DNA from: an uncultured Neomegalonema sp.
GTDB taxonomy: Bacteria > Pseudomonadota > Alphaproteobacteria > Rhodobacterales > Rhodobacteraceae
Assembly (NCBI GenBank): GCA_937928005.1
Contig: CALFVD010000030.1
Location: 1-57,352, forward strand
Length of the DNA stretch: 57,352 nt
Direction of reading: 5' to 3'
In this document: one piece after another, positions 1 through 8,638 of the stretch
How positions within the stretch are numbered: the first letter of the stretch is position 1
Layout of the letters: each line of letters begins with the position of its first letter
The notes under the pieces: generated by a model
Database searches by the model: none
The model's input: only the letters and a program-made list of their open reading frames with translations
What the model was told of the DNA's origin: nothing
Program-made: the position numbers and the translations under genes

Positions 1-579
1 GGGATTCTGGCGATGTTGGGCGATGGGGGGACGGTTCGGCGGTTTGTGTATCTGGCGATTCTGGCGGTGCTGCGCCCGGCGGAATCGATTCTGCGGCGGC
101 TGATTGCGATTGCGGCGAAGGATATCGTCGTGAAACCGCGCGCGAAGCGGGGGCCGCCTGTGGGCGGGATTCCGAAGGGGAAAGGGGGGCGGATGCCCTC
201 TTTTCCGCTGTTTGATCCGCGCCGGTATGCGGGGCCGCCGAAGGGCAAGAAAGTACCGGGATTTGGGCCGAATATCCGGGGGTTTGATGAGTTTGATGTG
301 ATGCCGCCGAGCCGGACGGCAACCTCGGCGGATGATCCAATCAATGCCGCTGCACTGCGGCGGCGGATCGAGGCATTGCTGGCCGCGATGGAGGATATTC
401 CGGCGCAGGCGAGGCGGTTGGCGCGAAAGCTGGCGCGCATGGAGAGGCCGGTGCGGGCGATGCGTCCGGGTAGGCCGCCGGGATTCTGCGACCGGGGGAA
501 GCGGCCCATTGATCTGCTGCTGGCCGATTGTCATCAGCTTGCGTTGATGGCACTGGCCGAAGCGAAAGCGCCGCCATGA
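1..579 (+). CDS. Unknown protein, paralogue A (5' end outside window)
   Basis: The reading frame is open from the first base and ends at 579, so the start lies upstream of the window. I do not recognise a function. The visible part begins with a hydrophobic stretch, followed by the motif VLRPAES and a second hydrophobic segment, then a basic Gly/Pro-rich linker with FPLFDPR and GFGPNIRGFD. A helical Arg/Leu-rich C-terminal half follows, with RPGRPPG and DCHQLALM and a KAPP tail. The same blocks in the same order occur in the gene at 14470-15123, so the two are paralogues. By alignment with that copy, roughly 25-35 N-terminal residues are missing here. One or two N-terminal membrane-associated helices are possible. 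Creatinase follows about 420 bp downstream on the same strand. Confidence 0.7.
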   Translation, partial: GILAMLGDGGTVRRFVYLAILAVLRPAESILRRLIAIAAKDIVVKPRAKRGPPVGGIPKGKGGRMPSFPLFDPRRYAGPPKGKKVPGFGPNIRGFDEFDVMPPSRTATSADDPINAAALRRRIEALLAAMEDIPAQARRLARKLARMERPVRAMRPGRPPGFCDRGKRPIDLLLADCHQLALMALAEAKAPP

Positions 580-1003
580 GGGGGCAGGCTTCTGGATGAA
601 GGTTTGAGGGGCTTCGCCGATGGGCGGGGGCGGTTTGGTGTGTTCGCTGCTTAGTCATATATAAACTATGTCACATATTTAATATATTAATGAGCTATGA
701 GGAGAACGGGGGCTATGATGAAGGGGATTTTAGACGTGTTCCGCTTTCCTGCTTCGCCATATTCTGCTATCCAGATGACGAGCATACCGGCGATGGCGTC
801 GCCGGGGAGTGATTCAGAGCCTTTTCGGCGATCTTTGGTTGTTCCAAAGCCCCCGAGGTTTTGTTTTGGCGCATTTTCGCAATGCCAAGCCGTATTAGCT
901 TGGCTTGAAAATGCTCCGGCTCTCGCTCGTTCCCTCCTGAACGCCGGGACTTTCAATCGGGAGATTGGGGGTCGCCTCCGCTCCCGTCGAGTTGGAGGTC
1001 ACG
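580..1003. other. Intergenic region upstream of creatinase
   Basis: No convincing gene is seen. It holds an AT-rich patch at about 655-700, unlike the GC-rich surroundings, which could carry promoter elements. Further on is a 7-bp inverted repeat at 884-904. A Shine-Dalgarno sequence, GGAGG, sits just before the creatinase ATG. Short open frames on both strands here lack recognisable protein features. Confidence 0.5.
884..904. repeat. Small inverted repeat GCCAAGC-N7-GCTTGGC
   Basis: GCCAAGC at 884-890 and GCTTGGC at 898-904 form a perfect 7-bp stem with a 7-nt loop. TTTTC lies upstream and GAAAA downstream, so the symmetry extends outwards imperfectly. A near-identical hairpin lies at 13534-13554. 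There is no clear T-run, so a terminator role is not certain. Confidence 0.55.
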
Positions 1004-2248
1004 ATGACTGCAACAGTCCAAATGCGTGCTGCGCCGATTTACCCCGCACGCCCCGATTTCTTTACTTTTCACAATGGCGAAAAAGCCCCCCTGCCGTTCA
1101 GCAGGGCAGAATATGATCGTCGCCTCGCCGGATTGCGCTGTATTATGGCGGATCACGATCTCGATGCGGTGTTGGTCACGTCAATGCATGGGGTCGCCTA
1201 TTATTCCGGGTTTCTCTACTGCGCTTTCGGGCGGCCCTATGCCTGCGTGGTGACGGCGGATCGGTCAGTCACAGTCTCAGCGAATATCGATGGGGGCCAG
1301 CCTTGGCGGCGCTCGGCGGATGAGAACGTGGTTTACACCGACTGGCGACGCGATAATTACTGGCGCGCAGTGCGTGATATCATTGATTCTGCGGCGCGAA
1401 TTGGGGTCGAAGGGGATCACCTGACACTGGCACAACAAGGAAAATTGTCGGAGTTTCTTGGGGCGGCCCCGGTCGATATTGCCCCCGCGACAATGGCCCA
1501 GCGGATGGTCAAATCCGATGAGGAAATCGCGCTGATTCGTGAGGGCGCGCGAATCGCTGATATTGGCGGTGAGGCTGTGCATGATGCAATTCGGGTCGGC
1601 ACGCGCGAGATCGATGTGGCGATGGCTGGCCGCGATGCGATGGAAACGGAAATCGCGCGGGCGCATCCAGATAGCGAACTACGCGATAGCTGGGTTTGGT
1701 TCCAGTCGGGGCTGAATACCGATGGTGCGCATAATCCGGTCACGACGCGGCGGCTGGAGGCGGGGGATATCCTCAGCCTCAACACCTTTCCAATGATTTC
1801 AGGGTATTACACGGCACTGGAGCGCACGTTGTTTATCGGCGAGCCAGATGCCGCATCGCTGCGTATATGGGAAGCGAATGTGGCGGCGCATGAGTTGGGA
1901 CTTTCACTGATCCAAGAGGGGGCGACCTGTTCGGGGATCTGCGCGGAGATCAACGACTTTTTCGCCTCTCGCGATCTGCTGCAATACCGCAGTTTTGGCT
2001 ATGGCCATTCCTTTGGTGTGCTCTCACATTATTATGGCCGCGAGGCAGGGCTGGAACTGCGCGAGGATATCGATACTGCGTTGATCGGCAATATGGTCGT
2101 TTCGATGGAACCAATGCTGACATTGCCCGCAGGGATACCCGGTGCGGGCGGGTATCGCGAGCATGATATCGTTGTCTTAGGCACGGATGGACCGGAAAAT
2201 ATCACCGGATTCCCCTATGGACCGGAGGATAATATCGTGGCCGCCTGA
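1004..2248 (+). CDS. Creatinase (creatine amidinohydrolase)
   Basis: Hydrolyses creatine to sarcosine and urea in the cytoplasm. The 414-residue protein matches the pita-bread M24 family. It has an N-terminal creatinase domain with FLYCAFGRPYA and NIDGGQPWRR, and a catalytic domain with QSGLNTDGAHNPVTTRR. The His of that motif (about residue 243) corresponds to the catalytic His232 of Pseudomonas putida creatinase. GYGHSFGVLSHYYGREAGLE and the C-terminal GAGGYREHDI also match closely. Length is close to the 403 residues of the Pseudomonas enzyme. The start is the ATG at 1004, preceded by GGAGG; an upstream in-frame start at 965 has no such site. It is separated by about 2.5 kb from sarcosine oxidase genes that would consume its product. 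Confidence 0.93.
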   Translation: MTATVQMRAAPIYPARPDFFTFHNGEKAPLPFSRAEYDRRLAGLRCIMADHDLDAVLVTSMHGVAYYSGFLYCAFGRPYACVVTADRSVTVSANIDGGQPWRRSADENVVYTDWRRDNYWRAVRDIIDSAARIGVEGDHLTLAQQGKLSEFLGAAPVDIAPATMAQRMVKSDEEIALIREGARIADIGGEAVHDAIRVGTREIDVAMAGRDAMETEIARAHPDSELRDSWVWFQSGLNTDGAHNPVTTRRLEAGDILSLNTFPMISGYYTALERTLFIGEPDAASLRIWEANVAAHELGLSLIQEGATCSGICAEINDFFASRDLLQYRSFGYGHSFGVLSHYYGREAGLELREDIDTALIGNMVVSMEPMLTLPAGIPGAGGYREHDIVVLGTDGPENITGFPYGPEDNIVAA

Positions 2249-2254
2249 CAAGGG

Positions 2255-2349
2255 TATAGCCATTTGCGATAAACCTAAGCCATGTTTCGCGCCAAGCCCC
2301 GCACGAAACATGGGGCTTGGTGATTCAGGATAATCGCAATTCGCTTTAG
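2255..2349 (+). repeat. Palindromic intergenic repeat, copy 1
   Basis: About 95 bp beginning TATAGCCATTTGCGATAAAC and ending GATAATCGCAATTCGCTTTA. The two halves are imperfect inverted repeats, with CCATGTTTCG on one side pairing with CGAAACATGG on the other around a GC-rich centre. Copies with the same outer and inner blocks are at 13569-13663 (same orientation) and 19447-19541 (reverse orientation). All three lie between genes. This copy lies between creatinase and the opposite-strand GFA-family gene. Confidence 0.85.
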
Positions 2350-2359
2350 CGGCGTGATC

Positions 2360-2737
2360 CTACCGGTCTTTGGGGTGGGTCACGCCATCACGCAGGGGCA
2401 CATCCTGCCATTCGCGGATATCGATTCCATCGAGGCAGGCAAGATTGAAGCCGTATTCTTCAGGATTCGAGCGGCGGCGGTGATGGGTTTGGATGCCACA
2501 AGTGCCACAGAACCAATGCTCCGCCGTCATTGTGCCGAAGCGATAACTGCGCAACACCCCTTCGCCCCGCATGACGCGCAGGCCAGATAGTGGGACCGAG
2601 GCGACAATCGTGCCGCGCCGCGAGCAAATCGAACAGTCGCACCGCCGAGGGTCAACGATCCCATCGGGGAGATCGAGAGACAATACGACTCCGCCGCAAT
2701 GGCAGGTAAGTGTTTTTGGCTTCGATACATCATTCAT
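2360..2737 (-). CDS. GFA-family (CENP-V/GFA domain) zinc-binding protein
   Basis: A 125-residue protein of the glutathione-dependent formaldehyde-activating (Gfa/CENP-V) fold. Zinc-ligand cysteines are visible in CHCGGV near residue 12, CDCSICSRRG near 35, and FCGTCGIQTHH near 75. Many members of this family are of unknown substrate, so formaldehyde-glutathione chemistry is only a possibility. Sarcosine oxidation nearby releases formaldehyde, which makes the role attractive but unproven. The start is the ATG at 2737. A longer frame reading back through the tRNA gene is artefactual. The gene is convergent with creatinase, with the palindromic repeat between them. Confidence 0.8.
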   Translation of the reverse strand: MNDVSKPKTLTCHCGGVVLSLDLPDGIVDPRRCDCSICSRRGTIVASVPLSGLRVMRGEGVLRSYRFGTMTAEHWFCGTCGIQTHHRRRSNPEEYGFNLACLDGIDIREWQDVPLRDGVTHPKDR

Positions 2738-2896
2738 TAAACGGAATTCTCTCGTAGAAACCCACATAGGTCGTATCTGAATTTGCATTACCTTGCGAGG
2801 ATCGATTTTTTCGTCTCTTTGACGCATACGGCGCTTGACCTTGCCTGCGCCTGCCAATAGAGAAATCGCAAGCGGATCGAAGCGGTTCGCCATTGC

Positions 2897-2973
2897 GCGG
2901 TTGTAGCTCAGTTGGTTAGAGTACCGGCCTGTCACGCCGGGGGTCGCGGGTTCGAGTCCCGTCAACCGCGCCA
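2897..2973 (+). tRNA. tRNA-Asp (anticodon GTC), CCA encoded
   Basis: A cloverleaf can be folded. The acceptor stem is GCGGTTG/CAACCGC with discriminator G and encoded CCA. The D arm is GCTCAGTTGGTTAGAG, the anticodon arm CCGGCCTGTCACGCCGG has anticodon GTC, and the T arm GCGGGTTCGAGTCCCGT is typical. Length is 77 nt. Confidence 0.95.
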
Positions 2974-3021
2974 TTTTTCCCCCTTAATGTGTAATGGTGA
3001 CGCCCGCTACGGGCATTCGAC

Positions 3022-4278
3022 ATGGTCGACTTTTTCAACAGCCTTTTTGCCGACGCCCTATCCAGCGATATCTTCGCGGGCGGTCTTGCGCTGGGCCTTA
3101 TGGGTATTTTGGCGGCGTTTCTTGGCCTTGCGGGGCGGCGTTTGCTGAATCTGCTGTGGCGACGCATTACGATTAGCGTCACGGTGGATAACCGTAGCCC
3201 TGCGTTCAAGTTTCTTTGCCTATGGCTTGAGAAGGGCGATATCTTGCGCCGCTCTCGCCGCCTGCATGTCATGCAATTCGCCGAAGCCGGAGAATGGCAT
3301 CCGACCGAATCGTCACCGTTGCTGCTGGTGCCGGGGGAGGGAAGACACTTCTTTTTCAATGGCCTGAGCCTATGCATCCTCGACCGTAATATCGAGCGCA
3401 AAAGCCGGTCAGAGAATTTCAGCGGCCATGAAGGCCCGCTGGAAGCCTTGAAATTCACCATGCTCGGAGGTGGTGCCGATACCGTACATGGCTGGATCGA
3501 GGCTGGGGCGAAGATTGCCGCTTCGCGCGATCGTATCGGCCCCGGCATTCATACCTTTGGTCGCCATAACTGGTCGAGCATGGGCGATGTGCCCCGCCGA
3601 CCCATTGATAGTATCGTGATGGAGGATGAAGCGGCAGCGCGCCTGTTGACTGATGTGCGTTGGTTCTACTCGTCGCGCGATTGGTATGCGACTCGCGGCG
3701 TGCCATGGCGGCGTGGATATCTGCTGCATGGACCGCCCGGCACTGGCAAATCTTCATTGATTCGAGCGGTGGCTTCGGAACTGGGTTGCGATATCGCGAC
3801 CATCGACCTTGGGCGCAATTCACTGTCGGATGATGCCCTGAGCGAGGCGCTTAATTCTGCCCCGAAAAACGCGCTGTTGGCTTTTGAGGATATTGATGCC
3901 GTGCGTGCCGCTGACCGAGATGACAAATCGGCGGGTGTTAGCTTTTCGGGCTTGCTTAATGCAATCGACGGGGTCGCGGCGCAAGAGGGCAGGGCGCTGT
4001 TCATGACGACCAATCACCGCGAGCGGCTGGACCCGGCGCTTATCCGTCCGGGGCGCGCGGACCTGCATGTCGAGCTTGGCTTGATCGGGGCTGAGGCGGC
4101 GCGTGATATGTTTGTACGTTTCTTCCCAGAATCGCCACAGGAAGCAGACCGCTTCGCCGCGAATTTTGGCACTCGCCGCATCGCGCCAGCAACCTTGCAA
4201 GGTTGGTTTCTTCAGAATCATGACGACCCCGATGCCGCCGCTGTGCTGGATGATGCGTTGCCAGTTGCGGCAGAGTAG
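3022..4278 (+). CDS. BCS1-like AAA ATPase, membrane-anchored
   Basis: A 418-residue protein. It has one N-terminal membrane segment (about residues 15-38), a BCS1_N-like region, and a C-terminal AAA domain. The AAA domain shows Walker A GPPGTGKSSL (about residue 240), Walker B ALLAFEDIDAV, and LIRPGRAD, which resembles the second region of homology. Mitochondrial BCS1 helps insert the Rieske protein into complex III. Bacterial relatives are common but mostly uncharacterised, so I infer only an ATP-driven chaperone or translocase role. It starts 48 bp after tRNA-Asp and converges on the zinc-ribbon gene, with two bases between the stop codons. Confidence 0.85.
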   Translation: MVDFFNSLFADALSSDIFAGGLALGLMGILAAFLGLAGRRLLNLLWRRITISVTVDNRSPAFKFLCLWLEKGDILRRSRRLHVMQFAEAGEWHPTESSPLLLVPGEGRHFFFNGLSLCILDRNIERKSRSENFSGHEGPLEALKFTMLGGGADTVHGWIEAGAKIAASRDRIGPGIHTFGRHNWSSMGDVPRRPIDSIVMEDEAAARLLTDVRWFYSSRDWYATRGVPWRRGYLLHGPPGTGKSSLIRAVASELGCDIATIDLGRNSLSDDALSEALNSAPKNALLAFEDIDAVRAADRDDKSAGVSFSGLLNAIDGVAAQEGRALFMTTNHRERLDPALIRPGRADLHVELGLIGAEAARDMFVRFFPESPQEADRFAANFGTRRIAPATLQGWFLQNHDDPDAAAVLDDALPVAAE

Positions 4279-4280
4279 CG

Positions 4281-4610
4281 TCAGTCGATAATATCTTCAA
4301 TCTCGTCCCAGATATCCTCTAGCCGGTCGAGAAAGCTCTTTCGTTTGGGCTTCTTTTTCGATTTTTTCGGCTTATTGCGTTGTGGTGGCGCGTTGCGCCA
4401 GCGCGGATCCAGCGTTGCTGTTGAAGCGACCTTCTTGTGCTTGGGCCGTTTGACCGGAACCGGCTTGTTTATCACCGATTCCATGCGTGCCGATGACAAG
4501 CGCGCGCCACAGGCATCGCATGTCAGAACGCCTTTTCCAATGCGCGCAAGATCGACCAGTGTCGCGGCATCGCAATAGCAGCAAGTGATTGTGTGCATCG
4601 TTTTAGGCAT
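4281..4610 (-). CDS. Small zinc-ribbon protein with basic/acidic tail
   Basis: A 109-residue protein. Its N-terminus has two Cys pairs (CCYC near residue 10 and CDAC near residue 34), the pattern of a single zinc ribbon. A very basic Lys/Arg/Pro-rich middle follows, then an acidic end with LEDIWDEIEDIID. It could bind nucleic acid or a protein partner; I do not recognise a named function. The start is the ATG at 4610, preceded by AGGAGAAAG. A longer frame begins at 4742 but has no matching ribosome site. It is divergent from the sarcosine oxidase genes. Confidence 0.7.
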   Translation of the reverse strand: MPKTMHTITCCYCDAATLVDLARIGKGVLTCDACGARLSSARMESVINKPVPVKRPKHKKVASTATLDPRWRNAPPQRNKPKKSKKKPKRKSFLDRLEDIWDEIEDIID

Positions 4611-4767
4611 CGCTTTCTCCTCGCCACCTACATAAGCATGTCTTTGCGGGTTAAAAAGGTCGCGAAGAGGCGACAGTCTGACGGATTTGCACGGGCGCTT
4701 TAATGCGGCATAAGCGATGACGCATTCGACCTTGCGGCCCATGCGCCGCTAATCGGGATATTGCCTC

Positions 4768-5076
4768 ATGTTGCTGATAACCTGCCCCTCCTGCGGTGTC
4801 GAAGCCGAGGAAACCGAATTCGCCCCCGGCGGCGAGGCGCATATCGTACGCGCCGATGTTGCCAGTTCGGACGATGATTTCTCGACATACCTGTTCGACC
4901 GCAAGAATCCGCGTGGCGTTCATTTTGAGCGATGGCGTCATGCTTTTGGCTGTGGGAAGTGGTTCCATATGGCCCGCCACACCCATACGCTTGAAATCTT
5001 TGGTACCTATGGCGCGCGAGAGACAGCGCCGCCGCAGGACATCCTCGACCGTATCGTGGAAAGGACCGAAGCATGA
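4768..5076 (+). CDS. soxD: Sarcosine oxidase delta subunit
   Basis: The small zinc-binding subunit of heterotetrameric sarcosine oxidase, 102 residues. CPSCG is near the N-terminus, and RWRHAFGCGKWFHMARHT carries further ligands and the family signature. The next gene starts inside its stop codon (ATGA at 5073), which suggests translational coupling with the alpha subunit. In the usual order soxB-soxD-soxA-soxG, soxB precedes this gene. Here the upstream neighbour is an unrelated opposite-strand gene, so this is the first sox gene of the cluster. Confidence 0.93.
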   Translation: MLLITCPSCGVEAEETEFAPGGEAHIVRADVASSDDDFSTYLFDRKNPRGVHFERWRHAFGCGKWFHMARHTHTLEIFGTYGARETAPPQDILDRIVERTEA

Positions 5077-8021
5077 CCCGGCTTCCCGAAGGCGGCCTGT
5101 TGATTGATCGCAGCGCGCCCGTCTCTTTCACTTTCGACGGCAAGACTTATCAGGGGTTGATGGGCGATACGCTCGCCTCCGCGCTGTTTGCCAATGGCGT
5201 GAAGCTGGTTAACCGCTCGTACAAATATCACCGCCCGCGCGGCGTCGTGACTTCTGGGCCGGAGGAGCCGAACGCGCTGGTTAATCTGGGTACGGGTGAT
5301 CGGCATGAACCGAATATCCGCATGACCCAGATCGAGTTGTTCGACGGGCTAACGGCGCAGTCGCAGAACCGTTATCCCTCGCTGGCCTTCGATGTGGGCG
5401 TGCTGAACGCTGCTGCGTCGAAGCTTTATCCAGCGGGTTTTTACTACAAGACTTTCATCCATCCGCGCCATGCGTGGAAATACGTGTTTGAGCCGGTTAT
5501 CCGCCGTATTGCGGGGCTTGGCCGCGCGCCTACTGAGGCCGATCCTGACACTTATGAGCATTTCTATGCTTTTTGTGATGTGCTGGTCGCGGGTGGAGGG
5601 GCCGCTGGCTTGCTAGCCGCGCGGCGGGCGGGCGAAGCGGGCGAAAAGGTAATGCTGGTCGAACAGACCGAGCGTCTGGGCGGGCGTTTGCTGGTCGATG
5701 ATGATGCAGAGATCGAAGGGAAATCTGCCCGTGAATGGGTGGCCGAGCAGGTTGCGGCGTTGGAAGCGATGGAAAATGTCACCATCCGCCTACGCACTTG
5801 TGTATCCGCCGCTTATGATCATGGCTATACAATGCTGTATGAACGCCGCGCCGATCATGCACAGAATCCAGATGGCCCCCGCCATCGCCTGTGGCGCGTG
5901 CGCACGAAGCGCATCATCGGCGCGACCGGCATGATCGAGAGGCCCATTCCCTTCTACGGTAACGATGTGCCGGGGGTCATGCTCGCTAGTGCGGTCCGTG
6001 ATTACGTGAAACTGTGGGGTGTGTCCCCCGGTAAGAGGACGGTCATCTATACGACCAATGACGATGGTTATCGCACGGCCATTACCCTGTATGAAGCGGG
6101 CAAGACCGTCGCGGCGATCCTCGATTCACGCGCTGATCCGGCGGGATTGCTGGTTGAGCGGGCGCGTGAAGCGGGCATCCGCATCATGCCGTCCACCGGC
6201 ATCGGCAAGGTCGAAGGCGGCAAAGGCGGCGTCCTAGCGATCAAACCTGTCCCGCTCGACAAAGGCGATGTTGCGCCGTTGGGCCAGAGCATCGTCTGCG
6301 ATTGCGTGGCTATGGCGGGCGGTTGGTCGCCGGTTGTACATCTCTATAGCCATTCTGGCGGTAAGGTCCGTTGGGATGCCGACCGCGCGATGTACGTGCC
6401 CGATACCGATAACCCCCCACGTGACGGGCAGGGTGAGGCTTTCGTTGAGATGGTCGGCGGGGCCAGTGGTGCGCTGACCATGGATGCGGTGTTGGAAGGT
6501 TTGCCAGTCACGGTTGCCTCTGAACAGCCCGCAATGCCCGTCTGGTCTACTCCGTCAGAGGGTAAGGTCGCGATGGGCGGCAAGCACTTCCTTGATTACC
6601 AGAATGATGTGACTGTCGCCGATATCCGCCTCGCCGCGCGCGAAGGCTTTGAATCGGTCGAACATGCAAAACGCTACACCACGCTGGGCATGGCCACCGA
6701 CCAAGGCAAGCTGTCAAACATCAATGGCCATGCCATCCTCGCCGATGCCTTGGGTAAGGCGATGCCGGAGGTTGGCACCACCACCTTCCGCCCTCCCTAC
6801 ACCCCGATTTCGATGGGCGTGATTGCGGGGCAGGAACGCGGATCGCTGTTCAAACCCGTCCGCCATACCGCCATGCATGACTGGCATACGGGGCAGGGCG
6901 CAGAATTCGAGCCGGTAGGTGATTGGTATCGCCCCTATCGTTATCAGCAGGGCGGAGAGGGGCGTAACGCCTCCATTACACGCGAGATCAAACGGGTGCG
7001 CGATAGTGTTGGCCTGCTCGATGCCTCGACCTTGGGTAAAATCATCGTGCGCGGGCCGGATGCGGGCAAGTTTCTCGACCTGATGTACACCAACATGATG
7101 TCGACGCTAAAGCCGGGAAAATGCCGCTACGGTCTGATGCTCAACGATAATGGCTTCCTGATGGATGATGGCGTCGTGGCGCGGCTCGATGATGCGACGT
7201 TCCTGTGCCACACCACCTCTGGCGGGGCCGACCGCGTTCATGCATGGATGGAAGAATGGCTCCAGACGGAATGGTTCGATATCAAGGTCTTCACCGCCAA
7301 TATTACCGAGCAATATACCCAGATTGCCGTGGCTGGGCCGAACGCTCGTAAATTACTGGAAAAATTAGACGGCGATATTGATCTTTCAGCCGATGCGCTG
7401 CCCTTTATGGGCTTTGCCGAGGGCACTCTGGCCGGATGCCCCGTCCGGGTGTTCCGCATCTCCTTCTCCGGTGAGTTATCCTTCGAGGTAGCGACACCGA
7501 CTTCTTACGGCTTATCGTTCTGGGAAACGCTGATGCGGATCGGTGAAGACCTTGATGTTGGCCCCTATGGTACAGAGGCGCTGCATGTTCTACGCGCCGA
7601 AAAGGGCTTCATTGTTGTTGGCGATGAGACGGATGGCACGGTTACGCCGCATGATGTTGGCATGTCTTGGGCCGTCTCGAAGAAGAAAGAAGACTTCATC
7701 GGTAAGCGCGCGATGCAACGCGCCGACCTGACGCGCGAAGGCCGTAAACAGCTTGTTGGCCTATTGACCGAAGACCCGAAGCTCGTCCTCCCTGATGGCG
7801 CACATGCCCTGTCGGCGGATGGCAAGCGCACCATTGGTCATGTCACATCGACCTATATGTCGCCCACATTGGGCCGCTCTATCGCGATGGCCCTGATCGA
7901 AGGGGGTGCGTCGAAGATGGGCCAGACCATGACCATCGGCATCGACCGCAAGACCAATGCGAAGGCCGTCGTGTCCTCGCCGGTATTCTACGATAAGGAA
8001 GGGGCACGCCAAAATGTCTGA
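5073..8021 (+). CDS. soxA: Sarcosine oxidase alpha subunit
   Basis: The large subunit of heterotetrameric sarcosine oxidase, 982 residues. The N-terminal region holds a ferredoxin-like fold with GDTLASALFANGVK and SYKYHRPRG. A nucleotide-binding domain follows, with VAGGGAAGLLAARRAGEAG at about residue 170. The C-terminal third (about 600-975) is a GcvT/aminomethyltransferase-like domain that binds tetrahydrofolate and takes up the C1 unit. Together with the beta subunit the enzyme oxidises sarcosine to glycine, hydrogen peroxide and a C1 unit. Its length is normal. It overlaps soxD by ATGA and soxG by 8 bp. The beta subunit that holds the substrate site is absent from the window. Confidence 0.96.
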   Translation: MTRLPEGGLLIDRSAPVSFTFDGKTYQGLMGDTLASALFANGVKLVNRSYKYHRPRGVVTSGPEEPNALVNLGTGDRHEPNIRMTQIELFDGLTAQSQNRYPSLAFDVGVLNAAASKLYPAGFYYKTFIHPRHAWKYVFEPVIRRIAGLGRAPTEADPDTYEHFYAFCDVLVAGGGAAGLLAARRAGEAGEKVMLVEQTERLGGRLLVDDDAEIEGKSAREWVAEQVAALEAMENVTIRLRTCVSAAYDHGYTMLYERRADHAQNPDGPRHRLWRVRTKRIIGATGMIERPIPFYGNDVPGVMLASAVRDYVKLWGVSPGKRTVIYTTNDDGYRTAITLYEAGKTVAAILDSRADPAGLLVERAREAGIRIMPSTGIGKVEGGKGGVLAIKPVPLDKGDVAPLGQSIVCDCVAMAGGWSPVVHLYSHSGGKVRWDADRAMYVPDTDNPPRDGQGEAFVEMVGGASGALTMDAVLEGLPVTVASEQPAMPVWSTPSEGKVAMGGKHFLDYQNDVTVADIRLAAREGFESVEHAKRYTTLGMATDQGKLSNINGHAILADALGKAMPEVGTTTFRPPYTPISMGVIAGQERGSLFKPVRHTAMHDWHTGQGAEFEPVGDWYRPYRYQQGGEGRNASITREIKRVRDSVGLLDASTLGKIIVRGPDAGKFLDLMYTNMMSTLKPGKCRYGLMLNDNGFLMDDGVVARLDDATFLCHTTSGGADRVHAWMEEWLQTEWFDIKVFTANITEQYTQIAVAGPNARKLLEKLDGDIDLSADALPFMGFAEGTLAGCPVRVFRISFSGELSFEVATPTSYGLSFWETLMRIGEDLDVGPYGTEALHVLRAEKGFIVVGDETDGTVTPHDVGMSWAVSKKKEDFIGKRAMQRADLTREGRKQLVGLLTEDPKLVLPDGAHALSADGKRTIGHVTSTYMSPTLGRSIAMALIEGGASKMGQTMTIGIDRKTNAKAVVSSPVFYDKEGARQNV

Positions 8022-8583
8022 TCTCACCCTTGCGCGCCCCGGCCTTGACGTAGTGGCCCCCGCTAATCTTGGCGCAATAATCGAGACAATGCCTCTACGC
8101 GGTATGGTCAGCTTGCGCGGTGATCTTACCGATGCAGGTTTCGCCGCTGCTCTAGATGCCGCAACCGGCTGTTCGGTTCCCGATACGCGCCGCACCAGTG
8201 AAAATGGCGACACCCGCGTGTTGTGGATGTCGCCCGACGAACTGATGATCTTCTGTGCCTATGACAAGACAAATGATGTGGTTGCGGCATTTATGGAAAA
8301 GGCGGGTGATGCTCATGTTCTCGCTGTTAATGCTTCCGACGCCCGTGCCGTTTTCTTGGTTTCAGGTGAGAAAGCCGATTGCGTGCTGGCCAAGGGTGCG
8401 CCTGTCGATATCGCTGCGATGGAGGTAGGTGAAGTGCGTCGCACCCGTATCGCCACCGTTGCTGTCGGTCTCGCGAAGACCGCCGATGATGCCTACGAGG
8501 TATTCTGCTTCCGCTCTTATGGTGCGTATATGTGGAACTGGCTAACTGTCGCGGCGGGGGTAGAGAGTCTTTTAGACCTCTGA
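8014..8583 (+). CDS. soxG: Sarcosine oxidase gamma subunit
   Basis: A 189-residue GcvT-like small subunit, placed directly after soxA as in known sox operons. Features such as RVLWMSPDELMIF and FRSYGAYMWNWL fit the gamma family. The start is the ATG at 8014, which overlaps the end of soxA (stop at 8021) in another frame. An upstream in-frame start at 7957 would lie further inside soxA and is less likely. It is the last gene of the sox cluster; a signal-peptide protein follows after 55 bp. Confidence 0.9.
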   Translation: MSDLTLARPGLDVVAPANLGAIIETMPLRGMVSLRGDLTDAGFAAALDAATGCSVPDTRRTSENGDTRVLWMSPDELMIFCAYDKTNDVVAAFMEKAGDAHVLAVNASDARAVFLVSGEKADCVLAKGAPVDIAAMEVGEVRRTRIATVAVGLAKTADDAYEVFCFRSYGAYMWNWLTVAAGVESLLDL

Positions 8584-8638
8584 TCAACGCATCATGTCAG
8601 GCGTTGTTGCGGCGCGCTCGGGGCGGTAATGTCCGCCC

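Noticed and set aside
687-1156. Open frames on both strands upstream of creatinase
   Set aside because: No ribosome sites and no protein-like features; they overlap the creatinase start.
2738-2974. N-terminal extension of the GFA-family gene
   Set aside because: The extension is a translation of the reverse strand of tRNA-Asp and of spacer sequence; the domain begins just after the ATG at 2737.
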